DNA of 64,000 nucleotides. Source: Aquabacterium commune. GTDB lineage: Bacteria > Pseudomonadota > Gammaproteobacteria > Burkholderiales > Burkholderiaceae_C. The stretch is taken from NCBI RefSeq assembly GCF_004362855.1, contig NZ_SNXW01000001.1, positions 122,121 to 186,120 on the forward strand, written 5' to 3'. Shown here one piece after another: positions 19,455 to 27,102 of this stretch (position 1 is its first letter; each line of letters opens with the position of its first letter). The notes below the pieces were generated by a model. It was not told the origin of the DNA and made no database searches. It saw nothing but the letters and a program-made list of their open reading frames with translations. Made by a program: the position numbers and the translations under genes.

Positions 19455-19604
19455 CTACTTCTTGTCCGCCCAGCGCCTGAGATGTGACGCCTTCTGCTCG
19501 GGCGTCAGCTTGGCGATTCTATCCTTGGTCTTCTGCAAGGACTCCTTGTGCGCCTCTTCCTGCTTTGGCGTCAAGGTAGGTGGCATGGTTGATCGTGCCG
19601 TCAT
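19455..19604 (-). CDS. Small hypothetical protein (49 aa)
   Basis: A 49-residue ORF starting MTARSTMPPTLTPKQ with a textbook Shine-Dalgarno (AGGAAGGAG, seven-base spacing). The product is highly charged (LQKTKDRIAKLTPEQKASHL) and predicted helical, ending WADKK. No signal peptide or membrane segment. Its location inside the integrative element and the strong ribosome-binding site favour a real gene. I do not recognise a family; a small DNA-binding or excisionase-like protein would fit the place but is only a guess. Confidence 0.55.
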   Translation of the reverse strand: MTARSTMPPTLTPKQEEAHKESLQKTKDRIAKLTPEQKASHLRRWADKK

Positions 19605-19890
19605 AGGCCGCTCCTTCCTCACAGTTCAGATACCCATCTTAGGTGCTTGGAAGTCACATCAATGCTACGGAAACATCACAGGTGCGTCACACATCACATC
19701 ACAGTGTCACTTGGGTGCCTGACTGATGGAGAACAACCCGCACACCACGGGCAGCGGCACCCGAGCTGGGTCAGGCAGTTGGTCGAAGTCGGCAAGTATG
19801 GGAAGTGAGGTTGTCTGCGTCATCGTGAAGCCCTCTGAGGTTTCGTTTCGATGGCTGCATTACGACGCCGGGGCACTTGGCCCCTGCCTT
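19605..19890. other. Non-coding stretch of the element
   Basis: I see no convincing gene here. It holds the start signals of the 49-aa gene and a TCACATCACA-type short repeat (about 19666-19708). A short + strand ORF from 19726 runs through the downstream iterons and has no ribosome-binding site. Confidence 0.5.
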
Positions 19891-19970
19891 ACCCCGGTCA
19901 AGTTCATAGCAGAACCCCGGCCAATCTATGACTCGAACCCCGGTCAATGGGAGCTTTTACCCCGGTCAAT
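19891..19970 (+). repeat. Four iteron-like repeats ACCCCGGTCAAT
   Basis: Copies start at 19891, 19914, 19937 and 19959: ACCCCGGTCAAG, ACCCCGGCCAAT, ACCCCGGTCAAT, ACCCCGGTCAAT. The 22-23 bp pitch is about two helical turns, so a bound protein would sit on one face. The last copy overlaps the 3' end of the 429-aa gene. Confidence 0.8.
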
Positions 19971-21255
19971 CATTCAGCGGACTTGCTGAGCTATGCCGGT
20001 CGTACACGTTTGGGAAGTGCGCTTTAAGCCTCTCCCATCCCTTTTCTTGACTCATTCCCATCCGACCGGTTCTTCGCTTCGGGTCAGTCAGCCATTGCAT
20101 GACCTCTAGCGGGCATAGCAGGGGTGGCGTGCTTCTCGTTCCCGAGGTACCCGCAATCTTTATGGCCGCGTGCAACTTAGGTTTGTCCTTGGTCTTGTTG
20201 AACCAATCGGCGTGCATTCCGGTGAATGACCCAAACGCACTAATCAGTTGCTCCGGGGTCGCCAGCAGGGACCGATCAATTGCTGGTTGAGCAGTTGTGT
20301 CCTGTTGCGCGCCATTGCCTTGATCATCATCCCGGCTAGGCATAGGTGTCGGTGCTTGGCTCGCCTTTTCCGCATCGGATTGGTCTCCGATCAGGTGGTT
20401 CAACAAGTCCTTGAGCCAGATTGCCTCGGCCACTTCGGCGGCCTTCTTGGCATCGGCAACCGCATCGCGAAGGTTGCGGTAATCAACGTCTTTGGCTTTC
20501 CAGTCGTCAAGCGCGGGGAAGATTTCGTCTCGCTTCTTTTTCGCAGCGTCCCGGCTTTTGGCCGCTCGTAGCTCGGCATCATTCCGCAAAGCAATTACCT
20601 GTCGAATGGATTCTTCGTCCTTTGCTGCAAGCCCCTCCTTCAACGGTGCCAGCTTCTCATCCAGCTTGCTTTGTTGGGCTGATAGCTCAGCTTCGAGTTC
20701 AGCATTCACCTTCGCCAAATTGACATCAATGCCAAGATTTTTGCGGGCTCTGCGGAGCAAAGCCTCGCGTCTCCGTTCCTTTCGCTGCGCACTTGCGGTA
20801 TGTGGCATTTGCAGCGTACCGACCACTTCCGCAGCCCTTCGGAGCTCCGCAAAGGCCTCGCGCACTGCAGCCTTTGCCGCAGGGCCGCAATCTAGTGTCT
20901 GCAAGGCTTTTTCAAGATCGGCCTTCTGAGCTTTCTGAGCCCTCTTGCTGAGTACACGTAGCACCATGTCCCCAAAACGATCGGAGGCGTACAGAGCACC
21001 TGCACCGACCAAGAAGGAGGCCGCCAATTCGGCTGCAGTGAACGGTATTGGCAAGACGGGCAGGGACGCCGGGTCTGGCTTGCCGGGAACCCATAGCGCA
21101 TCGAGTGGGTGCTCCAGGAATTCTCTGCGCTCAGGTCTGAACAACAAGCGCGGAACTCGCTTCTCGCGGAGCCAGACGCCGTCTTCGCGGACCTTCAATA
21201 GTTCCGATTCAGCAAAAATGGCTTTTGCAGTTTCATATTCGAACCGATCCGGCAT
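19966..21255 (-). CDS. Hypothetical element protein with coiled coil (429 aa)
   Basis: No family recognised. Residues about 70-100 hold a moderately hydrophobic stretch (FTAAELAASFLVGAGALYAS). Residues about 105-300 are a long, highly charged helical/coiled-coil region (Lys/Glu/Ala-rich). After a flexible Gln/Asp/Thr linker the last 95 residues form a compact domain with many aromatic and basic residues (LISAFGSFTGMHADWFN, then CPLEVMQWLTDPKRRTG). A good AAGGGG ribosome-binding site precedes the ATG. Its 3' end overlaps the iteron array, so it could bind those repeats as replication, excision or partition protein; this is inference. Confidence 0.6.
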   Translation of the reverse strand: MPDRFEYETAKAIFAESELLKVREDGVWLREKRVPRLLFRPERREFLEHPLDALWVPGKPDPASLPVLPIPFTAAELAASFLVGAGALYASDRFGDMVLRVLSKRAQKAQKADLEKALQTLDCGPAAKAAVREAFAELRRAAEVVGTLQMPHTASAQRKERRREALLRRARKNLGIDVNLAKVNAELEAELSAQQSKLDEKLAPLKEGLAAKDEESIRQVIALRNDAELRAAKSRDAAKKKRDEIFPALDDWKAKDVDYRNLRDAVADAKKAAEVAEAIWLKDLLNHLIGDQSDAEKASQAPTPMPSRDDDQGNGAQQDTTAQPAIDRSLLATPEQLISAFGSFTGMHADWFNKTKDKPKLHAAIKIAGTSGTRSTPPLLCPLEVMQWLTDPKRRTGRMGMSQEKGWERLKAHFPNVYDRHSSASPLND

Positions 21256-21420
21256 CCCGCCCCCTTCAAGGCACCCTTCAAAGAGATCGCCCCAGCAGGC
21301 GGGTGAAGGTCTCCCACTCTTCGGTTCGCGGGCCTAGCTGGGGCAAAACTGGCACCCAAGTGCCTCTGGCTGATGGTTGGCGCCGGCTAGCGTCGTTTTG
21401 TACAGGAATCGGAGATGCGC

Positions 21421-21459
21421 AAAAGGTACGCAGAGTCTTCGACTAGCTGTCTGCGTACC
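21421..21459 (-). terminator. Intrinsic terminator of the 142-aa gene
   Basis: Perfect 10-bp inverted repeat GGTACGCAGA (21425-21434, complement 21450-21459) with a 15-base loop, followed on the minus strand by TTTT (21421-21424). Confidence 0.7.
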
Positions 21460-21465
21460 GGTTTC

Positions 21466-21894
21466 CTAGCTGGCAATCGCTCCGTTGAGATATCGAACGT
21501 GCTCCTGAAGAGACCAGATGGCATCGTGGGTCACACGCTTTTCTAGCGTCGCCTCATAGATTTCATCGTTGCTGGACGGGCTTGTGATGAACGACTCTCG
21601 GATGATCATCGAGACGCAGAGCGCTTGATCTATTCCGTTACCGAAGCTCCCGGGTATCTCCATGTCAGGATTATTTTCCAGTCGCGTGATGAGCTCTTTT
21701 GCCTCTGTAAGCAGCTTCTCCACGAGCTTTAGGGACCCTTGAACCGCTGTACCGTCGACTTCGCCCCGGTTCGACCTGTGGTCGCCGGATGCATACAGTC
21801 TGATCACGTCTAGCAGCGATGAGGACTGCTCCATAAGACAGAGCAATCGATCAAAGAGTTCATGATCAAGGGGCTGTACATTCTCGATAGCCAT
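21466..21894 (-). CDS. Hypothetical element protein (142 aa)
   Basis: The start at MAIENVQPLDHEL follows GGAAGGAACG; the longer frame to 21954 lacks a ribosome-binding site. The protein is acidic, largely helical and without a signal peptide or membrane segment (LFDRLLCLMEQSSSLLDVI; KLVEKLLTEAKELITRLE). The pattern resembles small DUF3077-like or immunity-type helical proteins but I cannot name a family. A terminator follows and the toxin-antitoxin genes precede it. Confidence 0.6.
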   Translation of the reverse strand: MAIENVQPLDHELFDRLLCLMEQSSSLLDVIRLYASGDHRSNRGEVDGTAVQGSLKLVEKLLTEAKELITRLENNPDMEIPGSFGNGIDQALCVSMIIRESFITSPSSNDEIYEATLEKRVTHDAIWSLQEHVRYLNGAIAS

Positions 21895-21981
21895 GGTGCA
21901 CGTTCCTTCCGCTGGTTGTGCGTTGCGGTCAGGGCCTGCTCGGTGCTCTAACACCTTGCGGGCCCGCTTTGCCTGAGTCCG

Positions 21982-22362
21982 TCAGGCGACGGGTGCCAGC
22001 GCAACGCTGGCCTGAACTTCATCCCAAGGCGCCGACAGCTTGCGCCCGTCGCGCAACAGCAGGCCGGACGTCTCCAGCGCGGCCACATCCTGGTGCACGT
22101 TTTTGTAGTCGCGACCAATGGCGGCAGCCAGCTCGCGGGTGTTGGTAGCGCCATGCTGGCGCACATACTTGAGCAACTCCAGCCGACGCGGCGACAGCGT
22201 GGCAAGCATGGTTTCCAGATCTAGGAAGGTGGCGTGGGTTTCGCTGACTTGCTCGCCCTGCTCCGCCCGGCGCCATGCACTCACGAAGCGCTTGCCCATG
22301 TCCTGAAGACTGCCCACATGCACCTGGGCGGTCTGCCGGGTCGTCTTACTTGCCTTGCTCAT
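21982..22362 (-). CDS. HTH antitoxin, TumA-like (HVO_A0114-type DNA-binding protein)
   Basis: The 126-residue protein has a winged helix-turn-helix in its second half (SPRRLELLKYVRQHGATNTRELAAAIGRDYKNVHQDVAAL), of the MarR-like type used by antitoxins paired with TumE/DUF6516 toxins. Its ATG overlaps the toxin gene stop in an ATGA junction, so the toxin-first order is translationally coupled. Antitoxins of this kind neutralise the toxin and repress the operon. Named by architecture and neighbour, not by a database hit. Confidence 0.75.
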   Translation of the reverse strand: MSKASKTTRQTAQVHVGSLQDMGKRFVSAWRRAEQGEQVSETHATFLDLETMLATLSPRRLELLKYVRQHGATNTRELAAAIGRDYKNVHQDVAALETSGLLLRDGRKLSAPWDEVQASVALAPVA

Positions 22363-22664
22363 GCATCACCTCTCGCCTTGTCAACGTCGGCCAGGAAATC
22401 GGCCACCAGCTTCTCGGAGCTGACAAAGCGGTAGGCCGTCTCCCGGCTCTTGAAGTGCCGGTGATCGCCCTTGCCGCGCTCGTTGTCATAGCCCACGATG
22501 CGCTCGCCATCCTTGCCGTAAAACAGCCGGTACTTGAGGCCGTGCGTGGTGGGCGGCACCGGTTCGGGAACCTGCCAGATCACCATCTCCACGATCCCAC
22601 CATCAGGCAAGACAGCCTTGTCGTAGAAAATCCGCACCGCCTGATTTATGGTTGATTTAGCCAT
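22359..22664 (-). CDS. TumE-like toxin (DUF6516 family)
   Basis: The 101-residue protein shows the family pattern: IWQVPEPVPPTTHGLKYRLFY, then GERIVGYDNERGKGDHRH and a C-terminal FKSRETAYRF helix region. TumE-like proteins are predicted toxins of type II systems, probably RelE-like in fold. It lies upstream of and coupled to the HTH antitoxin. The AT-rich TAAAAT just before the start could be a -10 element giving a short-leader transcript. The pair probably stabilises the element. Confidence 0.75.
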   Translation of the reverse strand: MAKSTINQAVRIFYDKAVLPDGGIVEMVIWQVPEPVPPTTHGLKYRLFYGKDGERIVGYDNERGKGDHRHFKSRETAYRFVSSEKLVADFLADVDKARGDA

Positions 22665-22708
22665 ATTTATTTTATGGCGTCAAGCACCATCATTCATCGA
22701 AAGGGCCA

Positions 22709-23953
22709 TCAACCGACAGCCTTGAGCTGAATCACCGCTCCACCGGCCTTCAGCCCATCGAGGTAGTCAGCCCAGGCCTGCATCATCTGGCGGCGCTGCG
22801 CCATGAACTCGGCCCGGTCGTAGGCCATCCCCAAGGGTCCCGACTTGCCGTGCGCCAGCTGGGCCTCGATCACCTCAGGCAACACGCCGGGCAGGCGCTC
22901 AGCGATCAGGGTGCGCGCCATGGCCCGAAAGCCGTGTGGCGTCATGTCGTCGTTGGTGAAGCCCATGCGGCGTAGCGCCGTGCGGATGGTGTTCTCGCTC
23001 ATGCAGCGCTTGGGCGACACCAGCGAAGGAAAGACGAACTGCAGGTGACCAGACAGCGGCCGCAGTTCTTCCAGCACGGCCAGGGCCTGGGGCGACAGCG
23101 GCACCAGGTGCGGCCGACCGTTGAGTTTGCCGTGCAGCCTGCGCTTCATCTTGGCGGCTGGGATCGTCCACAGCCCAGCCTCGGTGTCAATTTCGGCCCA
23201 CTCCATGGCCCGCATGTTGCCCGGCCGCTGGAACAGCAGCGCCGACAGGAGCAGTGCCCCGCGCGTGACCGGCTGGCCGCAGTACGCATCAATGGCGCGC
23301 ATCAGGTCGCCCACCACACTGGGTTCGAGCACGGCAGCCATGTGCTTCACCACTATGGGCACCAGGGCGCCTTGTAGGTCAGAAGCCGGGTTGCGTTCGC
23401 ATCGTCCGGTCTGGATGCCGTAGCGGAACACCTGGCCCGCCGTCTGCCGCAGGGTGTGGGCTGTCTCTCGGGCGCCTCGGCGCTCCACCTTGCGGATGGC
23501 CCCAAGCAGCATGGGCGCGGTGATGTCCGAAAGGGGAACAGCGCCCAGATCGGGGAACAGATCCTTCTCCATGCGCTCCAGCCACCGGTTGGCGTAGCGC
23601 TCGCTCCATCCCGATGCCTTGGCCTTGTGAAGCTCTCTGGCCACCATGTCGAAGGTGTTGCCACCCTTCACCGCGCTGGCCGCGCGGTCGGCCTTGCGTT
23701 TCTGGACCGGGTTCTCGCCGGCCTGGCGCAGTTTCTTGGCTTCATCCCGGGCCTTGCGCGCCTCCTTGAGGCTCAGCTTGGGATAGCTGCCCAGGGCCAG
23801 GCGAGATTCCTTGCCATCGGGGTAGAACTTCCAGAACCAACGCTTGGTGCCAGATGGAGATACCTCTAGGTACAGGCCCCCACCATCGGTCAGGCGGACC
23901 CGGTTCTTGCCTTCAGGGCAAGCGGCATTGCGGCAATCGACATCCTGGAGCAT
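22709..23953 (-). CDS. P4-type tyrosine integrase
   Basis: From MLQDVDCRNA the 414-residue protein has the DUF4102 arm-binding domain (VRLTDGGGLYLEVSPSGTKR), a SAM-like core-binding domain and a catalytic domain. Catalytic residues visible are Arg248 (RPGNMRAMEW), His340-x-x-Arg343 (HGFRAMART), His368 (LAHGKSG) and Tyr378 (MAYDRAEF). I chose this start because the family N-terminus fits; a 25-codon extension to 24028 encodes Arg-rich sequence made by the 12-bp repeats. The gene start faces tRNA-Arg, the usual layout for tRNA-integrating islands. Confidence 0.93.
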   Translation of the reverse strand: MLQDVDCRNAACPEGKNRVRLTDGGGLYLEVSPSGTKRWFWKFYPDGKESRLALGSYPKLSLKEARKARDEAKKLRQAGENPVQKRKADRAASAVKGGNTFDMVARELHKAKASGWSERYANRWLERMEKDLFPDLGAVPLSDITAPMLLGAIRKVERRGARETAHTLRQTAGQVFRYGIQTGRCERNPASDLQGALVPIVVKHMAAVLEPSVVGDLMRAIDAYCGQPVTRGALLLSALLFQRPGNMRAMEWAEIDTEAGLWTIPAAKMKRRLHGKLNGRPHLVPLSPQALAVLEELRPLSGHLQFVFPSLVSPKRCMSENTIRTALRRMGFTNDDMTPHGFRAMARTLIAERLPGVLPEVIEAQLAHGKSGPLGMAYDRAEFMAQRRQMMQAWADYLDGLKAGGAVIQLKAVG

Positions 23954-23986
23954 GGGACCTCTGACCGGGGCACCACACCGGGGAAC

Positions 23987-24041
23987 GTTCCCCGCTTTCC
24001 TCCGTGTGCCCCGCTTTGTTCCCCGCAATGTTCCCCGGTTG
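23987..24041 (+). repeat. Right-end tandem 12-bp repeats (putative integrase arm sites)
   Basis: Three head-to-tail units at 24006 (GTGCCCCGCTTT), 24018 (GTTCCCCGCAAT) and 24030 (GTTCCCCGGTTG), with another GTTCCCCG at 23987 and inverted copies (CCGGGG) at 23965-23983. They overlap the integrase promoter region, so integrase could also repress itself. Confidence 0.65.
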
Positions 24042-24151
24042 AGGGTGAGATGTCAAGCGATCACATGACTTGAATTGAGACATCACCAGGGGTGAAATTC
24101 CCGGGAAATGGCCTTTTCTGACGCCAGGTGAGACGCCATGAAACCCCGATT

Positions 24152-24228
24152 TGGCCTGCCCGGAGGGACTCGAACCCCCGACCTGCTGCTTAGAAGGCAG
24201 CTGCTCTATCCAGTTGAGCTACGGGCAG
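24152..24228 (-). tRNA. tRNA-Arg (UCU)
   Basis: The 77-nt tRNA has acceptor CTGCCCG/CGGGCAG, a D-arm GCTCAACTGGATAGAGC, anticodon TCT in a CTTCTAA loop, a T-arm GGGGGTTCGAGTCCCTC and an encoded CCA. Its 3' end borders the integrative element and is the likely attachment site. Confidence 0.95.
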
Positions 24229-24293
24229 ACATTTGGCCAAAGTTTACGCCATGGCCGGATGCCGCCGTTGTGGCGTGGCACACGCTGGGCGCC

Positions 24294-26729
24294 TCAAATG
24301 GACCGTTCAGGCGCTTGAGGTCGCCAGCGCGAGAGCCACAGCGCGTTGCTGACCACGCTGACGCTGCTGAGCGCCATGGCCGCGCCGGCCAGCATGGGGT
24401 TGAGCCCGCCCAAGGCCGCCAGCGGGATGCCGATGACGTTGTAGCCAAAGGCCCAGCCCAGGTTTTGCCAGATTTTGCGCGAGGTGCGGCGCGACACCTC
24501 CAGCGCAGCTGGCACGAGCAGGGGGTCACCCCGCATCAGGGTGATGCCCGCGGCCTGCATGGCCACGTCGGTGCCGCCCTGCGGGTTGGCCATCGCCATG
24601 CCGATGTCGGCGGCGGCCAGCGCAGGGGCGTCGTTGAGGCCATCGCCGACCATGGCCACCGTGACGGCACGGCCCTGGGCGTCGCGCTGCAAGCGGCGGA
24701 TGTGGTCGGCCTTGTCGCCGGGCAAGACCTCGGCGATGACCTCCTGGATGCCGACCTGCCGCGCGATGGCCTGCGCCGCCTGGTGGCTGTCGCCCGAGAT
24801 GATGGCCGTGCGCACCCCCAGGGCGTGCAGCCTGGCCACGGCTTGCGCGGCACCGGGCTTGAGGGCGTCGCCAAAGGCCAGGGCGGCCACGACCTGCCAA
24901 GTGCGAGCGCCTTTGGGCTCGCTGCCATCGCCGACACGGTCGGCCTCCTCGCCATCGTCCGAGTGCAGGGCTGCAGGGGCATGCAGCAGCCACGAGACGG
25001 TGGCCCCGTCGGCCGACCAGCGTGCCGCCGCCTCGGCCACATCGGCAGGCGCACCTTGCCCGGTGAGCTCCTGCATCCAGCGCGGGCTGCCCAGGCACCA
25101 GGATCCGGCCCAGGCCGCGGGGACCGCACCGCTGCCCCCCACGGACACCACGCCCTCGATGCCCCGGCCCGGCACGGCCCGCGACTGTGAGACGCGCAAC
25201 GGCTCGGCGGGCAAGGTGTCAGCGGCTGCCAGCACGGCGAGGGCCAGTGGGTGCTCGCTGCCGCGCTGCAAGGCCGCGGCGAACTGCAAAGCCTGCTCGC
25301 GGCCCAAACCCGTGGCCGCCGTGGCCGATGCCACGGCCCAATCCAGCAAGCGCGGCTGGCCTTGCGTGAGGGTGCCGGTTTTGTCGAAAGCGACGAGTTG
25401 CACGCGGTGGGCCACCTCCAGCGCCTGTGGGTCCTGGATGAGGATGCCTTGGCGCGCGGCGGCACCAGTGCCCGCCATGATCGCCGCCGGGGTGGCCAGG
25501 CCCAAGGCGCACGGGCAGGCGATCACCAAGACGGCCACGGCACGGATCAGGGCCACGTCGGCGCCCTGCCCGGCCAGCCACCCACCCACGCCGGTCAACA
25601 GCGCGATCACCAGCACGGTCGGCACGAACACCGCCGAGACGCGGTCCACCACGCGCTGGATGGGCGCCTTGCTGGCCTGAGCCTCGACCACCCGCCGGAT
25701 GATGTGCGCCAGCATGGTCTGGCCGCCCACGGCCGTCACCTGCATCAACAACCGGCCCTCGGCGTTGATGGCGCCGCCCGTGAGGCGGTCGCCCACGTGC
25801 TTGGCCACGGGCAGTGGCTCGCCTGTCAGCAGGGACTCATCGACGTGGCTGCTGCCCTCCTGGACGAGGCCGTCCGAGGGCACCCGCGCGCCGGGCAACA
25901 CCACCAGCACATCGCCCACCAGCACCTGGGCCAGGGGCACCTCGACCTCGCCCTGTGGGCCCAGACGCCGCACAGTGTCGGGTCGCAGCGATTGCAGCGA
26001 TCGGATGGCCAGGGTGGTCTGGCGTTTGGCGCGGGCCTCCAGGGCCTTGCCCAGCAGCACCAGCGTGATCACCACGGCCGAAGATTCAAAGTAGAGCGCA
26101 GGCGGCATGGCCTCGGGCATGGCACCCACCGTGTGGCTGTGGGCACCACTTGCCGGGGCCAGGCCATGCTGCCACCACAGCCAGACCGACAGACCCCAGG
26201 CCGCAGACGTGCCGAGCGCGACGAGCTGGTCCATGTTGCCGCTGCCATCGCGCAGGGCGGCCCAGCCAGCTCGGTAAAAGCGCGCACCCAGGCCGAACTG
26301 CACCGGGGTGGCCAGGGCGAACTGCACCCAGGCGGGCCAGAAATGGTGGTCGCCCCAGAGCATGGGCAGCACCAGCGGCACGCTGGCCAGTGCCCCGAGG
26401 CAGACAGCGCCCCACACCGACCACCAGGAGGCGTGTTCGTCGGCCAGGGGGTGGTCGGCCTCTTGCAGTTGGGCGTGGTAGCCCGCGGCCTCGATGGCGG
26501 CGATCAGCCGGGCCGCATCGGGCACCGGGGCCTCGCCGGCGGTCGGCGCCAGCACGACGCTGGCGGTTTCGGTGGCGAAGTTCACCTGGGCCTGTGCCAC
26601 GCCGGGCACCTTGCGCAAAGCGCGCTCGACCCGATTGACGCAGGCCGCGCAGGTCATGCCGCGCACGGCCAGCAGCAAGGCGGGGTCATCGTGGGGCGCT
26701 GAAGACGGAGGCGTCAGGGTGGTGTTCAT
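24294..26729 (-). CDS. copA: Copper-exporting P1B-type ATPase
   Basis: The 811-residue protein has one N-terminal heavy-metal domain (GMTCAAC), eight predicted membrane segments with the CPC transport motif (VIACPCALG), the TGE actuator loop (LLTGEPLPV), phosphorylation site DKTGTLT, SEHPLA nucleotide-binding motif and GDGLNDAPAL hinge. It pumps Cu(I) out of the cytoplasm. The start at MNTTLTPP is preferred because the CueR-type promoter would start transcription near 26758, leaving almost no leader for the upstream ATG at 26753. Divergent from copZ-cueR. Confidence 0.95.
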   Translation of the reverse strand: MNTTLTPPSSAPHDDPALLLAVRGMTCAACVNRVERALRKVPGVAQAQVNFATETASVVLAPTAGEAPVPDAARLIAAIEAAGYHAQLQEADHPLADEHASWWSVWGAVCLGALASVPLVLPMLWGDHHFWPAWVQFALATPVQFGLGARFYRAGWAALRDGSGNMDQLVALGTSAAWGLSVWLWWQHGLAPASGAHSHTVGAMPEAMPPALYFESSAVVITLVLLGKALEARAKRQTTLAIRSLQSLRPDTVRRLGPQGEVEVPLAQVLVGDVLVVLPGARVPSDGLVQEGSSHVDESLLTGEPLPVAKHVGDRLTGGAINAEGRLLMQVTAVGGQTMLAHIIRRVVEAQASKAPIQRVVDRVSAVFVPTVLVIALLTGVGGWLAGQGADVALIRAVAVLVIACPCALGLATPAAIMAGTGAAARQGILIQDPQALEVAHRVQLVAFDKTGTLTQGQPRLLDWAVASATAATGLGREQALQFAAALQRGSEHPLALAVLAAADTLPAEPLRVSQSRAVPGRGIEGVVSVGGSGAVPAAWAGSWCLGSPRWMQELTGQGAPADVAEAAARWSADGATVSWLLHAPAALHSDDGEEADRVGDGSEPKGARTWQVVAALAFGDALKPGAAQAVARLHALGVRTAIISGDSHQAAQAIARQVGIQEVIAEVLPGDKADHIRRLQRDAQGRAVTVAMVGDGLNDAPALAAADIGMAMANPQGGTDVAMQAAGITLMRGDPLLVPAALEVSRRTSRKIWQNLGWAFGYNVIGIPLAALGGLNPMLAGAAMALSSVSVVSNALWLSRWRPQAPERSI

Positions 26730-26764
26730 GGCGGGCAGGGTCAGGATGCACATGGGATGTCGGC

Positions 26765-26796
26765 AGTGTCAACCTTGACACCGTGGAAGGGTCAAG
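26765..26796 (-). promoter_or_regulatory. CueR-type operator/promoter for copA
   Basis: Dyad CTTGAC-N11-GTCAAG (26774-26796) lies between a TTGACC -35 (26790-26795) and a GACACT -10 (26765-26770) with the 19-bp spacer typical of MerR-family promoters. Confidence 0.75.
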
Positions 26797-26808
26797 CGCA
26801 TGCTGACC

Positions 26809-26840
26809 CTTGACTCTGACATGGTGTCAAGGTTTACCGT
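26809..26840 (+). promoter_or_regulatory. CueR-type operator/promoter for copZ-cueR
   Basis: A second dyad CTTGAC-N11-GTCAAG (26809-26831) sits between TTGACT (26810-26815) and TACCGT (26835-26840), again with a 19-bp spacer. It shares GTGTCAAGGTT with the copA operator. Confidence 0.75.
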
Positions 26841-26880
26841 GAGGAACCTGCACATGAACACCCACCCAAAGGCCCTTGCC

Positions 26881-27102
26881 ATGAACGCCCCCACCCAACT
26901 CACCACCCACGAACTCCAGGTCAAGGGCATGAGCTGCCAGCACTGCGTGAAAGCCGTGACCCAGGCCGTGCTGGCCCTGGACGCCCAGGCCCAGGTCGGC
27001 GTAGACCTGCCCTCGGGCCAGGTCAGCGTGCAAACCCAGCTCAGCCGGGAGGCCACGGCCGCCGCCATCGCCGACGAAGGCTACACCGTGGTCAACCCAT
27101 GA
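26881..27102 (+). CDS. copZ: Copper chaperone CopZ (HMA domain)
   Basis: The 73-residue heavy-metal-associated domain protein carries Cys19 and Cys22 in KGMSCQHC and the usual beta-alpha-beta pattern ending EGYTVVNP. It delivers Cu(I) to CopA. I chose the ATG at 26881, preceded by AAAGG. Longer starts at 26800-26854 lie within or upstream of the predicted promoter and would not be transcribed from it. The stop overlaps cueR by four bases. Confidence 0.9.
   Translation: MNAPTQLTTHELQVKGMSCQHCVKAVTQAVLALDAQAQVGVDLPSGQVSVQTQLSREATAAAIADEGYTVVNP

Larger units (their letters stand above)
19266..24162. mobile_element. Small integrative element at tRNA-Arg(UCU)
   Basis: About 4.9 kb lying at the 3' end of tRNA-Arg, with a P4-type integrase whose start faces the tRNA. 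Tandem 12-bp repeats of the form GTTCCCCGG-N3 occur near both ends (19343 and 24006), as expected for integrase arm sites. Gene content is accessory: integrase, toxin-antitoxin pair, three unknowns and iteron-like repeats. Base composition in 19.4-22.0 kb is visibly more AT-rich than the flanks. The right end is placed in the tRNA 3' end; the left end at about 19266 rests on a short imperfect match (GCCCGGAGGG) and is uncertain. Confidence 0.65.

Noticed and set aside
19891..19970. CRISPR array
   Set aside because: The repeat units are only 12 bp with 10-11 bp between them, no cas genes are present and spacing fits iterons.
19726..19989. 87-aa + strand ORF in the element
   Set aside because: No Shine-Dalgarno, and its second half is a translation of the iteron repeats.
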